Numbered from the stretch's first letter, positions 26,812 through 35,823 are shown. The stretch: DNA of 64,000 nucleotides from Paenibacillus sp. RUD330 (GCF_002243345.2 NZ_CP022655.2:5326001-5390000), one strand, 5' to 3'. The notes: generated from the sequence alone by a model not told the origin. Made by a program: numbers and translations.

Positions 26812-27434
26812 CCGGCCCCGTCCGTTCCGGCGGCGCCGGCAGCAGCAGGCTCGGCTTCAAGCTCGCTGACATACGTCACTCGTCCAGGCGCCATCGACGC
26901 GATTCGAGCCAGGGAATGAACCTCCACTCCGAGCTCCTCCAGCAGGCCGCGGCCTTCCTGGAAGCTCTTCTCGACGACGCAGCCCACGCCGCACAACCGG
27001 GCGCCCGACTGCTTGACGATATCGACGAGGCCGACAAGCGCCGCTCCGGTAGCGAGGAAATCGTCCACGATCAGGACGCGCTCCTCCGGTCCGAGATAGT
27101 TCTGGGAGATGCTGACCTGATACGTCTCCTGGCGTGTGAAGGAGTGGACCTGAGCCGTGTACAGGTTCTCGGTAAGCGTCACCGCTTTTTTCTTCTTGGC
27201 GTAAACGAAAGGCACTCCCAGCGCGATGCCCGCCGCCATCGCGAACTGGATGCCGCTCGCCTCGATCGTCAGCACCTTCGTGATTCCCCGGTCCGCAAAG
27301 ATCCGCGCGAACTCGCGTCCAATCTCCAGCGCCAGCTCCGTATCGACCTGATGGTTCAGGAACGAGTCCACCTTAAGCACTTTGTCCGAGAGGATTTGAC
27401 CTTCTCGGCGAATGCGTTCTTCCAGCTGTTTCAT
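26805..27434 (-). CDS. xpt: Xanthine phosphoribosyltransferase
   Basis: 209 residues. Converts xanthine and PRPP to XMP in purine salvage. The PRPP-binding motif is VLIVDDFLATGAAL (near residue 125), and the N-terminus ILSDKVLKVDSFLNHQVD is typical of the type I Xpt family. First gene of the xpt-pbuX operon behind a guanine riboswitch and terminator, giving repression when guanine is plentiful. Confidence 0.98.
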   Translation of the reverse strand: MKQLEERIRREGQILSDKVLKVDSFLNHQVDTELALEIGREFARIFADRGITKVLTIEASGIQFAMAAGIALGVPFVYAKKKKAVTLTENLYTAQVHSFTRQETYQVSISQNYLGPEERVLIVDDFLATGAALVGLVDIVKQSGARLCGVGCVVEKSFQEGRGLLEELGVEVHSLARIASMAPGRVTYVSELEAEPAAAGAAGTDGAGC

Positions 27435-27481
27435 CGTTGTTCAGCGCCCCTTTTCCTGTTATCCGGCCTCTTGAAAAAAAC

Positions 27482-27526
27482 AAAAAACAGACCCCACTGA
27501 GCTGGTACCCTCAAGTGAGATCTGCC
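27482..27526 (-). terminator. Expression-platform terminator of the purine riboswitch
   Basis: Leftward CAGATCTCACTTGAG pairs with CTCAGTGGGGTCTG, then TTTTTTG. It lies about 50 bases before xpt and forms when guanine is bound. Confidence 0.88.
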
Positions 27527-27599
27527 TGATAAGACAAGTCATTGATACGCCTGGCTTGTCCGGCGCCAAGCTGCGCGCAGACGGAACCAAAAAAGGCGT

Positions 27600-27671
27600 T
27601 CTCACTCATAGTCGGACGATTGCATTGGTCATCCGGTAGAAACTTATGGGCCATATCCCCATGATTATACG
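27600..27671 (-). ncRNA. Guanine-type purine riboswitch aptamer
   Basis: Leftward strand: TATAATCATGGGGATATGG, CCCATAAGTTTCTACC and TCCGACTATGAGTG, the standard P1/J/P2/P3 layout. The specificity base before TATG is C (CGACTATG), which indicates guanine/hypoxanthine rather than adenine. Confidence 0.97.
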
Positions 27672-27703
27672 AGTTATGAAATTGCGTTCGTTGTTATTTT
27701 GTT

Positions 27704-27732
27704 ATCCTACACGGTTACGCGAATGCTGGCAA
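27704..27732 (-). promoter_or_regulatory. Candidate promoter of xpt-pbuX
   Basis: Leftward TTGCCA (27727-27732), 17-base spacer, TAGGAT (27704-27709), about 30 bases before the aptamer. Confidence 0.5.
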
Positions 27733-27754
27733 GAGTAAAATCTGACAAGATCCG

Positions 27755-28324
27755 TCATGTCTCCATTCCGGGCGTGCCCGGCTTCTCCTGCACCCGCAGG
27801 AGCACCAGACCGCTGGCGAACAATAAGACGGAGCCGAAGTAGAAAATGAGATCCAGCGTAAAATAGTCGACGAGGAATCCCCCGGCGATGACCGCCAGGC
27901 CCGAGAACAGCGACAAGCCCATATGGTAGCGTCCGATCTGCTCCCCGCGCCGTCCTTCCTCCGTCAGATCCGCGAGCAAGGCTTTTTCGCAGGTCCGCTG
28001 CATCGCTCCGAACACCCCCATCGCCACCTGCAGCGCATAGACCTGCCACATGCTGGTGACGAGCGGGAACAGCAGGAAGAGAGCCGCCATTCCCCAGGAG
28101 CCGAGCAGGAGGAAAGGCTTGCGGCCGAACCGGTCGGATGAGCGGCCGAAGTAGCCGTTCAGATAGGCGGAGCAGATCGTAAACAAGCCGTAGGCGATGC
28201 CGTACTGGGTAAAATCGCCGCCTATTTCCTTGATGCTGATCAGATAAAAGGGAAATACGATGCCCGAGCCGAGCGTCATGACGTTCTGGGAAAGCATCAC
28301 ATACCTCATCGCGACGGCTCTCAT
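27755..28324 (-). CDS. Half-size MFS protein coupled to FAD oxidoreductase
   Basis: 189 residues with about six hydrophobic helices, i.e. only the N-terminal half of a normal MFS carrier. The loop signature GYFGRSSDRFGRKP is intact and the protein ends RVQEKPGTPGMET, without a matching second half downstream. I start it at ATG 28324, which overlaps the upstream TGA (ATGA). The six-codon-longer start at 28345 is possible. It could act as a homodimer, or be a truncated remnant. The cotranscribed partner is the FAD enzyme. Confidence 0.75.
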   Translation of the reverse strand: MRAVAMRYVMLSQNVMTLGSGIVFPFYLISIKEIGGDFTQYGIAYGLFTICSAYLNGYFGRSSDRFGRKPFLLLGSWGMAALFLLFPLVTSMWQVYALQVAMGVFGAMQRTCEKALLADLTEEGRRGEQIGRYHMGLSLFSGLAVIAGGFLVDYFTLDLIFYFGSVLLFASGLVLLRVQEKPGTPGMET

Positions 28325-29760
28325 CGCAAATAGTCCGCGTACCATTCGTTCACGAACAAGGACTCCTTATCGTAATCGAGCTTTGCTGCCTTGAATTCGT
28401 CCGCTGCCGGATATGCCGCGCGGAACTGCTCCTTCGAGGCGAAGGGCTGATAGGTCAAGTAATAGGTGCCTCCGACTTGCTCGGCAAGCCCGATCATTTT
28501 CTGCGTCACGCTCTTCAGCCGCTCCAGCCTTGCCGGGGAACGCTTCTCGTTGATGAGCAGCACCACCGCCGCGCTGTCCTGCCGGGAATAGGCCAGCAGC
28601 GATTCTTCGCTGCGGGGCATGTAGCGGACCGTTATATTGACGAGGTTGATCGGCTCCTCGCGCAGAAGCGTCCGCAGCCCGTCGACGAATGCCGGATACT
28701 GATCCAGCGGGACGAAATACTCCTGCAGCAAGTCGCTCTTCTGCGCATCCCGGTATTCCAGAAACCCGCTCTCCGGACGCATGGCATTGTTGCGGGTGAT
28801 CGACTTGCCTTCAGTGGAGCGGAACAGCCGCTCCTGCAGGCTCCAGCTCATATTCTTGCCCCAGCCGTACTTGCGCTGGAGGCCGAACACGAAGCGGGTC
28901 AGCTCCACAGCCCGTTCTCCCTTCAGCCCTGTATCGGCTTCCGCCAGCGGAATGGAGCTGTCCATGTATTCGGTCATGTACATGTCGCGGAGGAAGCCGG
29001 ATGGAGCGGTGGAAATCCGGGCGATGACCAGGCCTGTACGACCGGACTCGACCGATGCCCGCAGAGCATCCGGAAACTTCTTGTAGTCCAGCAGCGACAT
29101 ATGCTGCGTGTAGACTTCATCGTCCGTCAGCAGGAGCGTCGCATCGAGGATGACGCCGAGCAGGCCGTAACCGCCTATGGCAGCCCGGAACAGATCGGCG
29201 TTCTCGCGGCGACTGGCGGTCAGGATCTTGCCTTCCTCCGTCATCAGCCGAAAAGATTCCACCGTTTCGATCAAGGAGCCTTCGGAGGGATCTCTTCCAT
29301 GGATATTCGTACCCAGCGACCCGCCTACGGTGAAGATGTTCTGGGACTGCATCACGCGGATGGATAGATGCTGGGGATTGATGGCTTCCTGGATCTGCTC
29401 CCATGTCGCTCCGCTCTGGACGGTAATCTTCTTCGCCTCCGCATCGAGGTCGAGAATGCGATCATACCGTCTCATGTCCAGCACGACCGCCCCTTCATAG
29501 AAGGTTTGGCCGCCCATGCTGTGGCGCGTCCCGGCGACACTCACCTTCCGCCCTTCACGGCGCGCGTCGCGGATAGCGGCAGCGACGTCCTCCGTCGTCC
29601 GGACCGCGACGGTCTTGTCGACCTTGGCGCTCACGATGCGGCCGACATCGGTCGCTTCCTCGCCTCGGGGCATGGCCGAGCGGAGCGTCAGGGAAAGAGC
29701 GAATGCCCCGGCGTATAGGATGACCGCGGCGGCTGCGAACAAGCGGGTTCTGGAGGTCAT
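28321..29760 (-). CDS. FAD-binding oxidoreductase (DprE1/aldonolactone-oxidase type)
   Basis: 479 residues from ATG 29760 (GGAAGGAG upstream). An N-terminal hydrophobic segment (about 5-25) probably anchors it to the membrane. The PCMH-type FAD domain follows, with VSVAGTRHSMGGQTFYEGAV and SLGTNIHGRDPSEGSLIETV, then a cap domain like those of DprE1 or aldonolactone oxidases (about 200-470). The substrate is unknown, perhaps a sugar alcohol, lactone or polyprenyl sugar. It overlaps the half-MFS gene by four bases. Confidence 0.88.
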   Translation of the reverse strand: MTSRTRLFAAAAVILYAGAFALSLTLRSAMPRGEEATDVGRIVSAKVDKTVAVRTTEDVAAAIRDARREGRKVSVAGTRHSMGGQTFYEGAVVLDMRRYDRILDLDAEAKKITVQSGATWEQIQEAINPQHLSIRVMQSQNIFTVGGSLGTNIHGRDPSEGSLIETVESFRLMTEEGKILTASRRENADLFRAAIGGYGLLGVILDATLLLTDDEVYTQHMSLLDYKKFPDALRASVESGRTGLVIARISTAPSGFLRDMYMTEYMDSSIPLAEADTGLKGERAVELTRFVFGLQRKYGWGKNMSWSLQERLFRSTEGKSITRNNAMRPESGFLEYRDAQKSDLLQEYFVPLDQYPAFVDGLRTLLREEPINLVNITVRYMPRSEESLLAYSRQDSAAVVLLINEKRSPARLERLKSVTQKMIGLAEQVGGTYYLTYQPFASKEQFRAAYPAADEFKAAKLDYDKESLFVNEWYADYLR

Positions 29761-29950
29761 GCTTGGGACTCCTTCCGAGTTCCGGCGGTCATGCTTGCAG
29801 TCTCCTGCGGTGGCGTGGTAGCTCTGCAGGCGAGGCCGAGGGCTGTTGTCTCGCTGGGAAGTAGCTGCTTGCCGGGCGAAGATGCTCCAAGTGCCGATCC
29901 CCGATGGATGGCAGCCCGATCCTGGGACCGGGAGGCCGGTCTTCAACACC

Positions 29951-30134
29951 TATCGGACATACGATCCGTTATTTTAGCCAAAATCCCATTATCGGTTGTC
30001 TATCGGACATACGATCCGCTATTTGTGAACAAATCCCCTCATATCGATAGCTTGAAAGCAAATAAGGGATCCTATGTCCGATAATCGCATGATTCGCCTT
30101 CAACTCCGCAAATAACGGATCCTATGTCCGATAA
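29951..30134. repeat. Four-copy 24-base repeat in inverted pairs
   Basis: The unit TATCGGACATACGATCCG plus a TTATTT-like end occurs rightward at 29951-29974 and 30001-30024. It occurs inverted (with ACATAGGATCC) at 30061-30083 and 30111-30133. The two halves of the array can fold on each other. This looks like a REP-type dispersed repeat. Confidence 0.85.
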
Positions 30135-30330
30135 GCAGCCCGTCAAACTAATCCAAATCATTTCGTCTTTAGATCCGCTCCAGCCTCATGCAATTCGCAC
30201 ATTCGATGCACGGACGCGATAATGCTGCCTTTAAACAGTCGAATTCAACAGCTCCTCCTGAACCGCCCCTTGTCTCCCCCATATCTACTTGTCGTCATTG
30301 AAGTCGGACTCTGGGCGACGGTGCCCGGAG

Positions 30331-30436
30331 GCCCGCAAGGAAATTGGACTTTACGAAACGTACCGGGAGAGGCCCGCAAGGAAGTTGGACTTTACGAAAC
30401 GTACCGGGAGAGGCCCGCAAGGAAGTTGGACTTTGG
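30331..30436. repeat. 41-base tandem repeat
   Basis: Units begin at 30331, 30372 and 30413 with GCCCGCAAGGAA and contain TTGGACTTTACGAAACGTAC. The third is partial, and a diverged copy may precede the first at about 30300. The 41-base period is not a multiple of three, so it is not coding. Confidence 0.88.
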
Positions 30437-30524
30437 CAAACCGTTTCTGCGGAGTTCAAGGCCTTGACGCATCACGTCCTTCGACCGCCTTCCGACCACC
30501 AAGCAGCCTGCAGCTGGAGAGACT

Positions 30525-31544
30525 TCAATTCGCTACGGAGCTGCCCTGCCTGGCATGCCGGTATTGGCCGGGAGTCATTCCCGTCCATTTCTTGAATGCG
30601 CTGTGAAAGGCGCTCGGCTCGGAAAAATGGAGCAGATAAGCCACTTCGGCGATGCTGTGCTCTTCCCGGGCCAAATAACGGACTGCCAGCTCCTTGCGCA
30701 GCTCCCCGGCGATCCGGTTGTAGCTGGTTCCCTCTTCCTTCAGCTTGGCCTGGAGGCTGCGCGTGCTCATGCCCAGCTCTCTGGCGGTATCCGAAAGAGA
30801 AGGCAGCGCGGCGCCGGTACGGTTCAGCAGATGCCGCGAGACGCGTGCGGCGACCTTGCGTCCGTCCTGCATATCATCCAGAACCCGTTCCGCCACAGAC
30901 TGGAAGGCCAGACGAAGCTTCTCATCCGCCACCAGCACCGGCAAATCGAGCACCTCCAGCGGATATTCGATCTCATCCCTTTCCGCTCCGAAACGGGGAA
31001 TCACGCCGAAGACCTCCCTATAAGCCTCCGCCGGCGCTGCCGGCTGATGCCTCATGGAGACGGTGGCCGGCAGAAGCGGCCGCCCGGCCAACCTGGACAA
31101 GGCGCGGCAGATGGAAGAGAGCATATCCTCCTTGCAGTGGCGGGATTCCGGGATCGACGGATCCCAAATATGGAATCCGATTACGGCCATATTCCCTCTC
31201 GTCTTCTCTTCCAGCTCATACCCGCTGCAAATCATCGCATGGTAACGGCCGAGGGCGGCCAGCGCCTCCCGAATCGTGCCGCAATGCTGCATGACGTATC
31301 CGGCGATGCCCAGATCCGCGAATTCCATCCCGCTTCCCAGATGAAGCCCGAACAGCTCATCGCTTGTGAACCGGCTAGCCGCCTCCATCAGCCGAACCAT
31401 TTCCCCGTGCGGGATACGGGCATCTCCCTGAAGGAGAACGCGGGAATCCAGTCCTGCTTCGCGGCAGAACCTCGCTGTATCGTACCCGCGACCGGCCATG
31501 CCCCGCATGGAAGCCGCCAGCAGCGTAACCGTCATTCCCTCCAT
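30525..31544 (-). CDS. AraC-family transcriptional regulator
   Basis: 339 residues. An N-terminal Arabinose_bd/OruR-like ligand domain (about 10-200, FGLHLGSGMEFADLGIAGYV) and a C-terminal AraC helix-turn-helix pair (about 240-335), with LSDTARELGMSTRSLQAKLK and SIAEVAYLLHFSEPSAFHSA. The last box, RHARQGSS, follows the usual GMTPGQYR. Effector unknown. It is divergent from the NAD(P)H:quinone-reductase-like gene at 31725, a plausible target. Confidence 0.93.
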   Translation of the reverse strand: MEGMTVTLLAASMRGMAGRGYDTARFCREAGLDSRVLLQGDARIPHGEMVRLMEAASRFTSDELFGLHLGSGMEFADLGIAGYVMQHCGTIREALAALGRYHAMICSGYELEEKTRGNMAVIGFHIWDPSIPESRHCKEDMLSSICRALSRLAGRPLLPATVSMRHQPAAPAEAYREVFGVIPRFGAERDEIEYPLEVLDLPVLVADEKLRLAFQSVAERVLDDMQDGRKVAARVSRHLLNRTGAALPSLSDTARELGMSTRSLQAKLKEEGTSYNRIAGELRKELAVRYLAREEHSIAEVAYLLHFSEPSAFHSAFKKWTGMTPGQYRHARQGSSVAN

Positions 31545-31724
31545 CGTGCGCCTCCCCTCCCTTTGCGCGAATGATCATCAACGATGCGCTTCGCGTCACT
31601 GGAAACCATTTGTGGATAGTTTACCATGAATGCATGGAGGAGCGGCATAAAAGCCGCTGCTGTAACACGGGCTGCGGAAACATTCGGCTGACTGCCCATG
31701 AAAATGCAAAAGGAGAGGTTTCTT

Positions 31725-32306
31725 ATGAAGAAAAAAATAACGGTTGTCATCGGCCATCCTGATGAGGAGAGCTTTTGCCACGCACTGGCTGGCGCTTACA
31801 TCCGGGGAGCGGAAGCGGCCGGAGCCGAGGTTCAAGTGCTGGACCTGGCATCGATGGCGTTCGATCCCAATCTGCGGCATGGCTACCGCAAGCGGATGGA
31901 GCTGGAACCGGATCTTCTGCAAGCGAGGGAGCTGATGAAGAGCGCGGATCATCTGGTCTGGGTCTATCCCGTCTGGTGGGCTACGATCCCGGCCGTGCTC
32001 AAAGGCTTTTTGGATCGAACCCTGCTGCCCGGATACGCCTATCAATTCAAGGAGGGCTCCTCCGGTTGGGAGAAGCTGCTCAAAGGCCGCACGGGCCGCA
32101 TGATAGTTACGATGGACTCCCCCACCTGGTATTACCAGACCATACTAAGGGATGCCGGTATTCATGCCATGAAAAAAGGAACCCTTGAATTCTGCGGCAT
32201 ATCCCCCGTGCGCACCACTCGTATTGGCGGCATGAAGGACTCCTCGCCGGAGCGCCTGGCCGCTTGGCTGGAACGCATCGAGAAGCTCGGACAGAATATG
32301 GACTGA
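31725..32306 (+). CDS. NAD(P)H dehydrogenase (quinone)-like flavoprotein
   Basis: 193 residues of the flavodoxin-like fold (NQO/KefF/MdaB group). It begins KKKITVVIGHPDEESFCHAL, the phosphate-binding strand-loop, and has the WVYPVWWATIPAVLKGFLDR signature, followed by PGYAYQF. Two-electron reduction of quinones with FAD or FMN is expected. I start it at ATG 31725 behind AGGAGAGG; the ATG at 31698 is upstream of that site. Neighbour of a divergent AraC regulator. Confidence 0.92.
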   Translation: MKKKITVVIGHPDEESFCHALAGAYIRGAEAAGAEVQVLDLASMAFDPNLRHGYRKRMELEPDLLQARELMKSADHLVWVYPVWWATIPAVLKGFLDRTLLPGYAYQFKEGSSGWEKLLKGRTGRMIVTMDSPTWYYQTILRDAGIHAMKKGTLEFCGISPVRTTRIGGMKDSSPERLAAWLERIEKLGQNMD

Positions 32307-32508
32307 CAAACTCCAGGGCGTTCTGTCTGCTGTCTCTCGCTGAACGGAAGCAGCGCCATCATCCCGCCAGCATGGCCGCCTCTGTGTGCCCGGGCGGCCG
32401 GGGCTTGCGGCGAGAGCAGCCCGGGGGCTCCCAATCCCTCGCATTCAAATATTACAGGCTTATACCGCAAGCGCGCATGCTCGGAGAGACAATACAACTA
32501 TACTTGCC

Positions 32509-33096
32509 TCACCGGCTGATGAACGGGTTGCCGCTCTCCCAGAACCGCCACGGGTAGTCGCGGGCTTCTCCGCTGTTGTCGATGCCGATCCGTGGACCGG
32601 CCGCGACAATGCCCCTCTCCCTTCCCTCCGCGATGTACAAGGGCGGCTCGAACATCGGATGGCCGTAATCCGCCATTGTAATGCCGAGCGCCTTGGTCAG
32701 CTTGCCGGGCCCGCTCGTCAGGTCGCGCAGCTTCTTGCCCGCGCCGCGCCGCTCCTGCATGAGCTCCAGCCCCGCGCAGGGCTCCAAGGCCCGGATCAGC
32801 ACGCCCTCCGGGCTGCCAAGCTCCGCGCTGACGATGTTGAGCAGGCAGTGCGTATGCATCACATGCGCATAGGCATGTCCGGATTCGCCGAACATGACCT
32901 CCGTCCGCTTGGTCCTGCGTCCGCCGTAGCTGTGCGCCGCGCGGTCGTCCGGACCGCGGTATGCCTCCGTCTCCACGATCCAGCCTGACGCCGTGCCCTC
33001 CGGCGTTACCTTGACCAGCAGCATTCCAATCAATGCCTGCGCCAGCTCCAGCGTCGGCTGGCTGAAAAACTCCTTGCTTACCGGTTGTCCGATCAT
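32509..33096 (-). CDS. mpg: 3-methyladenine DNA glycosylase (AAG/MPG family)
   Basis: 195 residues. Removes alkylated purines from DNA in base-excision repair. Recognisable parts are LAQALIGMLLVK, GWIVETEAYRGPDDRAAHSY with the catalytic Glu, the Tyr-containing HAYAHVMHTHCLLNIV, GPGKLTKALGI and RIGIDNSGEARDYPWRF. Length matches the bacterial family. Start ATG 33096 follows GGAGGTGCGGACC; the longer open frame to 33222 is not needed. Confidence 0.96.
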   Translation of the reverse strand: MIGQPVSKEFFSQPTLELAQALIGMLLVKVTPEGTASGWIVETEAYRGPDDRAAHSYGGRRTKRTEVMFGESGHAYAHVMHTHCLLNIVSAELGSPEGVLIRALEPCAGLELMQERRGAGKKLRDLTSGPGKLTKALGITMADYGHPMFEPPLYIAEGRERGIVAAGPRIGIDNSGEARDYPWRFWESGNPFISR

Positions 33097-33516
33097 GGTC
33101 CGCACCTCCTTCTCTATCGCTTGATTATACCATCCATGGCCGTCTCCCCGGCTGTAGGCAGCCAATCTTCTTCCCATGGTCTCAGCTTCCCGGCTGCGCC
33201 GCTTCCAGTCGGCTCTCATCATTCCTTACGCCCGATCCCGCTCGGCTCATCGGCTGCGCCGCCTCCCGTCGGCTCTCATCGTCCCTTACGCCAATTCTGT
33301 TCGCTCCTCGGCTGCGCCGCTTCCCGTCGGCTCCAGCCGTTGCCCGCAATCCCTCTGTTTCCTTTGCTCGCTCATTCCGATCCGCCCTCGCCGTTATCGC
33401 TCCAAAGACAGGGTCAAGCGGCCGCAGCCTGACGTGAAATTGCAATTTTGGGGTAGGTGAGCGGGCGAATTTCTGATACAATAACGGAAAATTCAAACCG
33501 GACGAGGGGACTTGGC
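33097..33516. other. Intergenic region with imperfect tandem repeats
   Basis: 420 bases between mpg and thrC. 33191-33345 holds three imperfect repeats. The remainder carries the untranslated leader of thrC, where TACAAT at about 33477 may be its -10 box. Confidence 0.55.
33191..33345. repeat. Imperfect 57-60-base tandem repeat, three copies
   Basis: CGGCTGCGCCGC followed by a TTCC-GTCGGCTC core starts at 33191, 33251 and 33308. The first two copies continue with TCATC and CCTTACGCC; the third diverges. Confidence 0.8.
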
Positions 33517-34905
33517 ATGGAATACATCAGTACGAGAGGCAAGGTTGCCGGAGTCGGCTTCATCGACGCCATTCTGATGGGACTGGCGGATGACGGCGGC
33601 CTGCTGGTGCCGGCGAAGATTCCGCAGGTGTCGGCAGATACGCTGAAGCAATGGCAGGAGCTGACCTATCAGGAGCTGGCGCTGGAGCTGTTCGCCTTAT
33701 ACATCGGAGACGAGATTCCTAGAAATGACCTGCGCGCGCTTGTCGAGGACAGCTACTCGACGTTCCGTGACGAGGCCGTCACGCCGGTCCGCCGCATCCG
33801 CGACGGCCTCGACGTGCTGGAGCTGTTCCATGGCCCGACCTTTGCCTTCAAGGACGTCGCTCTCCAGTTTCTCGGCAATCTCTACAGCTATGTGGCCCGC
33901 CGTACGGGTTCCACCATTCACATTCTCGGAGCCACCTCCGGTGATACCGGCGCCTCCGCCATCGAGGGCGTGCGCGGCAAGGAGGGGATCCGCATCTGCA
34001 TCCTCCACCCTCACGGCAAGGTGAGCAAAGTCCAAGAGCTGCAAATGACGACCGTCGACGACGCCAACGTGCTCAATCTGGCGATCGACGGCACCTTCGA
34101 CGACGGCCAGCGCATCATCAAGGAGCTGTTCGCCGACGTCGAGTTCAAGCACCGCTACCATCTGCGCGCCATCAACTCCATCAATATCGCCCGCATCCTG
34201 GCGCAAACGGTCTACTACTTCTACGCCTACCTGCAGCTTGCCCGCCGCGGAGAGACCGCCCCGGCAAGCTTCAGCGTGCCGACAGGCAACTTCGGCGACA
34301 TCTTCGCCGGCTACCTCGCCAAGAGGATGGGCCTGCCCGTCGACAAGCTGATTCTCGCCACGAACGAGAACAATATTCTTGCCCGCTTCGTCGCCGAGGG
34401 CGTCTACCAGCCCGGAGAGTTCCGCGGCACCTACAGCCCGTCGATGGATATCCAGGTCGCCAGCAACTTCGAGCGCTACTTGTTCTATCTCTACGGCGAG
34501 GATGCCGCCTCGATCTCCCGTCTGATGGCTCGGTTCAAGGAAGAAGGAAGCCTGAGCATTCCGGCGGAAAAGCTCGCTGCGGTACAGGCCGACTTTGCCG
34601 CTTACGCCGTAAGCAATCAGGAATGCCTGGATACGATCGCCCGGTATCATCGCGATGCGGACTACCTGCTCGATCCTCATACGGCATGCGGCGTAGCTGC
34701 CGCAGACAAGCTGGCCGCCTCCGGCGAGGCGACGGTGGCGCTGTCCACGGCCCACCCGGCCAAGTTCGACGAGTCGATCCGCCTCGTCGGCATCGAGCAG
34801 CCGTTCCCGCCGCAGATCGCCAAGCTGTTCGATCTGCCGCAGCATCAGCAGCTGTCTCCCGCCACGAACGCGGCGATCGCGGAGAAGCTGGCTGAGTTTT
34901 TCTGA
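33517..34905 (+). CDS. thrC: Threonine synthase
   Basis: 462 residues. PLP enzyme converting O-phosphohomoserine to threonine. The PLP lysine is Lys112 in HGPTFAFKDVALQFLG, with ATSGDTGASAIEG and PTGNFGDIFAGYLAKRMG as further signatures. The length and N-terminus (EYISTRGKVAGVGFIDAIL) match the longer yeast/E. coli-type threonine synthase, different from the ~350-residue B. subtilis type. Start ATG 33517 with GAGGGG upstream. It stands alone, without hom or thrB beside it. Confidence 0.97.
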   Translation: MEYISTRGKVAGVGFIDAILMGLADDGGLLVPAKIPQVSADTLKQWQELTYQELALELFALYIGDEIPRNDLRALVEDSYSTFRDEAVTPVRRIRDGLDVLELFHGPTFAFKDVALQFLGNLYSYVARRTGSTIHILGATSGDTGASAIEGVRGKEGIRICILHPHGKVSKVQELQMTTVDDANVLNLAIDGTFDDGQRIIKELFADVEFKHRYHLRAINSINIARILAQTVYYFYAYLQLARRGETAPASFSVPTGNFGDIFAGYLAKRMGLPVDKLILATNENNILARFVAEGVYQPGEFRGTYSPSMDIQVASNFERYLFYLYGEDAASISRLMARFKEEGSLSIPAEKLAAVQADFAAYAVSNQECLDTIARYHRDADYLLDPHTACGVAAADKLAASGEATVALSTAHPAKFDESIRLVGIEQPFPPQIAKLFDLPQHQQLSPATNAAIAEKLAEFF

Positions 34906-34911
34906 ATTCCG

Positions 34912-34942
34912 AAGACCGGAGCCTGCTGGCGCCGGTCTTTTT
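34912..34942 (+). terminator. Intrinsic terminator after thrC
   Basis: AAGACCGGAGCC pairs with GGCGCCGGTCTT followed by TTT. Confidence 0.88.
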
Positions 34943-35142
34943 GCCGCCCGCATCTTGCGGCCGCTTCCGCTCAGACGTATCGTCATGTCCCCGCGCGAGA
35001 TGCATGGCAACCGCACATCGATACTCGTCGGCGCTGCAGCCTAAAGCGGCGCATGCGACAGAAGCTCATCCCTTCCCTTTTGCTCGGCTATGACGGACTT
35101 CGACGGCCGCTGCCGCTGACGGGCGGTCAAGGAGGGTTAATC

Positions 35143-35757
35143 TTGAAGGAAGCTTATTCATTATTGAAGCCGGTCCCGCTGAGCGGCGATCTGCAGAAGG
35201 ATATCCATGCCTTTCTCGTCACCAACGGACGGGAAGATACCGCCTCGCACTGCATGGCCGTAGGAGCCGAAGCCCGCCGGTTGGCTGAAGCCGCAGACTG
35301 CGATCCGGCCCAGGCGGAGCAGGCCGGCTGGCTGCATGACATCGGCGCCGTCTATCCCAACGACGTCCGCATTGAAGCCGCGCGCCTGCTGAACCTTGAC
35401 GTGCTGCCCGAAGAAGAAGCCTTCCCGATGATTGTGCATCAGAAGCTGTCCCGGCAGATGGGGCATGATCTGTTCGGCATCCGAGATGCCGCCGTGTTGG
35501 ATGCCGCGGGCTGTCATACGACGCTGCGTCCTTGCTCCACTCTTCTCGACCGGGCCGTATTTGTCGCCGACAAAATCAAGTGGGATCAGACCGGCGAGCC
35601 TCCCTATCTGAATCTCCTGCTGCCTTCGCTGGAGCTGTCCGTTACTCATGCCGCCTTCGCGTATCTCTCGTACATGTGGGACCAGCGGGACAAGCTGCGG
35701 GTCGTGCATCCTTGGCTGCGGAGCTCCTATTTGGAATTGTCTGCCCATCTTTCATAA
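35143..35757 (+). CDS. HD-domain hydrolase related to YqeK
   Basis: 204 residues from TTG 35143, which has AAGGAGGG exactly six bases before it; the upstream ATG at 35053 has no site. The metal-binding HD set is visible: His36 (TASHCMAVG), His65-Asp66 (GWLHDIG) and Asp143 (FVADKIKWD). The CHTTLRPCSTLLDRAVFVADKI segment recalls the YqeK symmetrical Ap4A hydrolases. A role in clearing dinucleoside polyphosphates is inferred; other HD phosphohydrolase activities remain possible. Confidence 0.85.
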   Translation: MKEAYSLLKPVPLSGDLQKDIHAFLVTNGREDTASHCMAVGAEARRLAEAADCDPAQAEQAGWLHDIGAVYPNDVRIEAARLLNLDVLPEEEAFPMIVHQKLSRQMGHDLFGIRDAAVLDAAGCHTTLRPCSTLLDRAVFVADKIKWDQTGEPPYLNLLLPSLELSVTHAAFAYLSYMWDQRDKLRVVHPWLRSSYLELSAHLS

Positions 35758-35789
35758 TCTCCCATTTATCCCTCCATTGCCCGGGCAAT

Positions 35790-35823
35790 AAAAAAAAGCC
35801 CGCCGCCTGGTGTCGAGGCGCGG
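35790..35823 (-). terminator. Intrinsic terminator after greA
   Basis: Leftward CCGCGCCT pairs with AGGCGGCGG (one bulge) followed by a T run. A 14-base palindrome ATTGCCCGGGCAAT lies just beyond and may help end the convergent HD gene. Confidence 0.72.

Larger units (their letters stand above)
29761..30524. other. Repeat-rich intergenic region
   Basis: 764 bases without a credible gene. It holds four copies of an inverted/direct repeat family (29951-30134) and a 41-base tandem array (30331-30436). The remaining parts (29761-29950, 30135-30330) show nothing recognisable. Confidence 0.7.

Noticed and set aside
29951-30436. Insertion sequence or integron remnant
   Set aside because: No transposase or integrase fragment and no target-site duplication seen; only short repeats.
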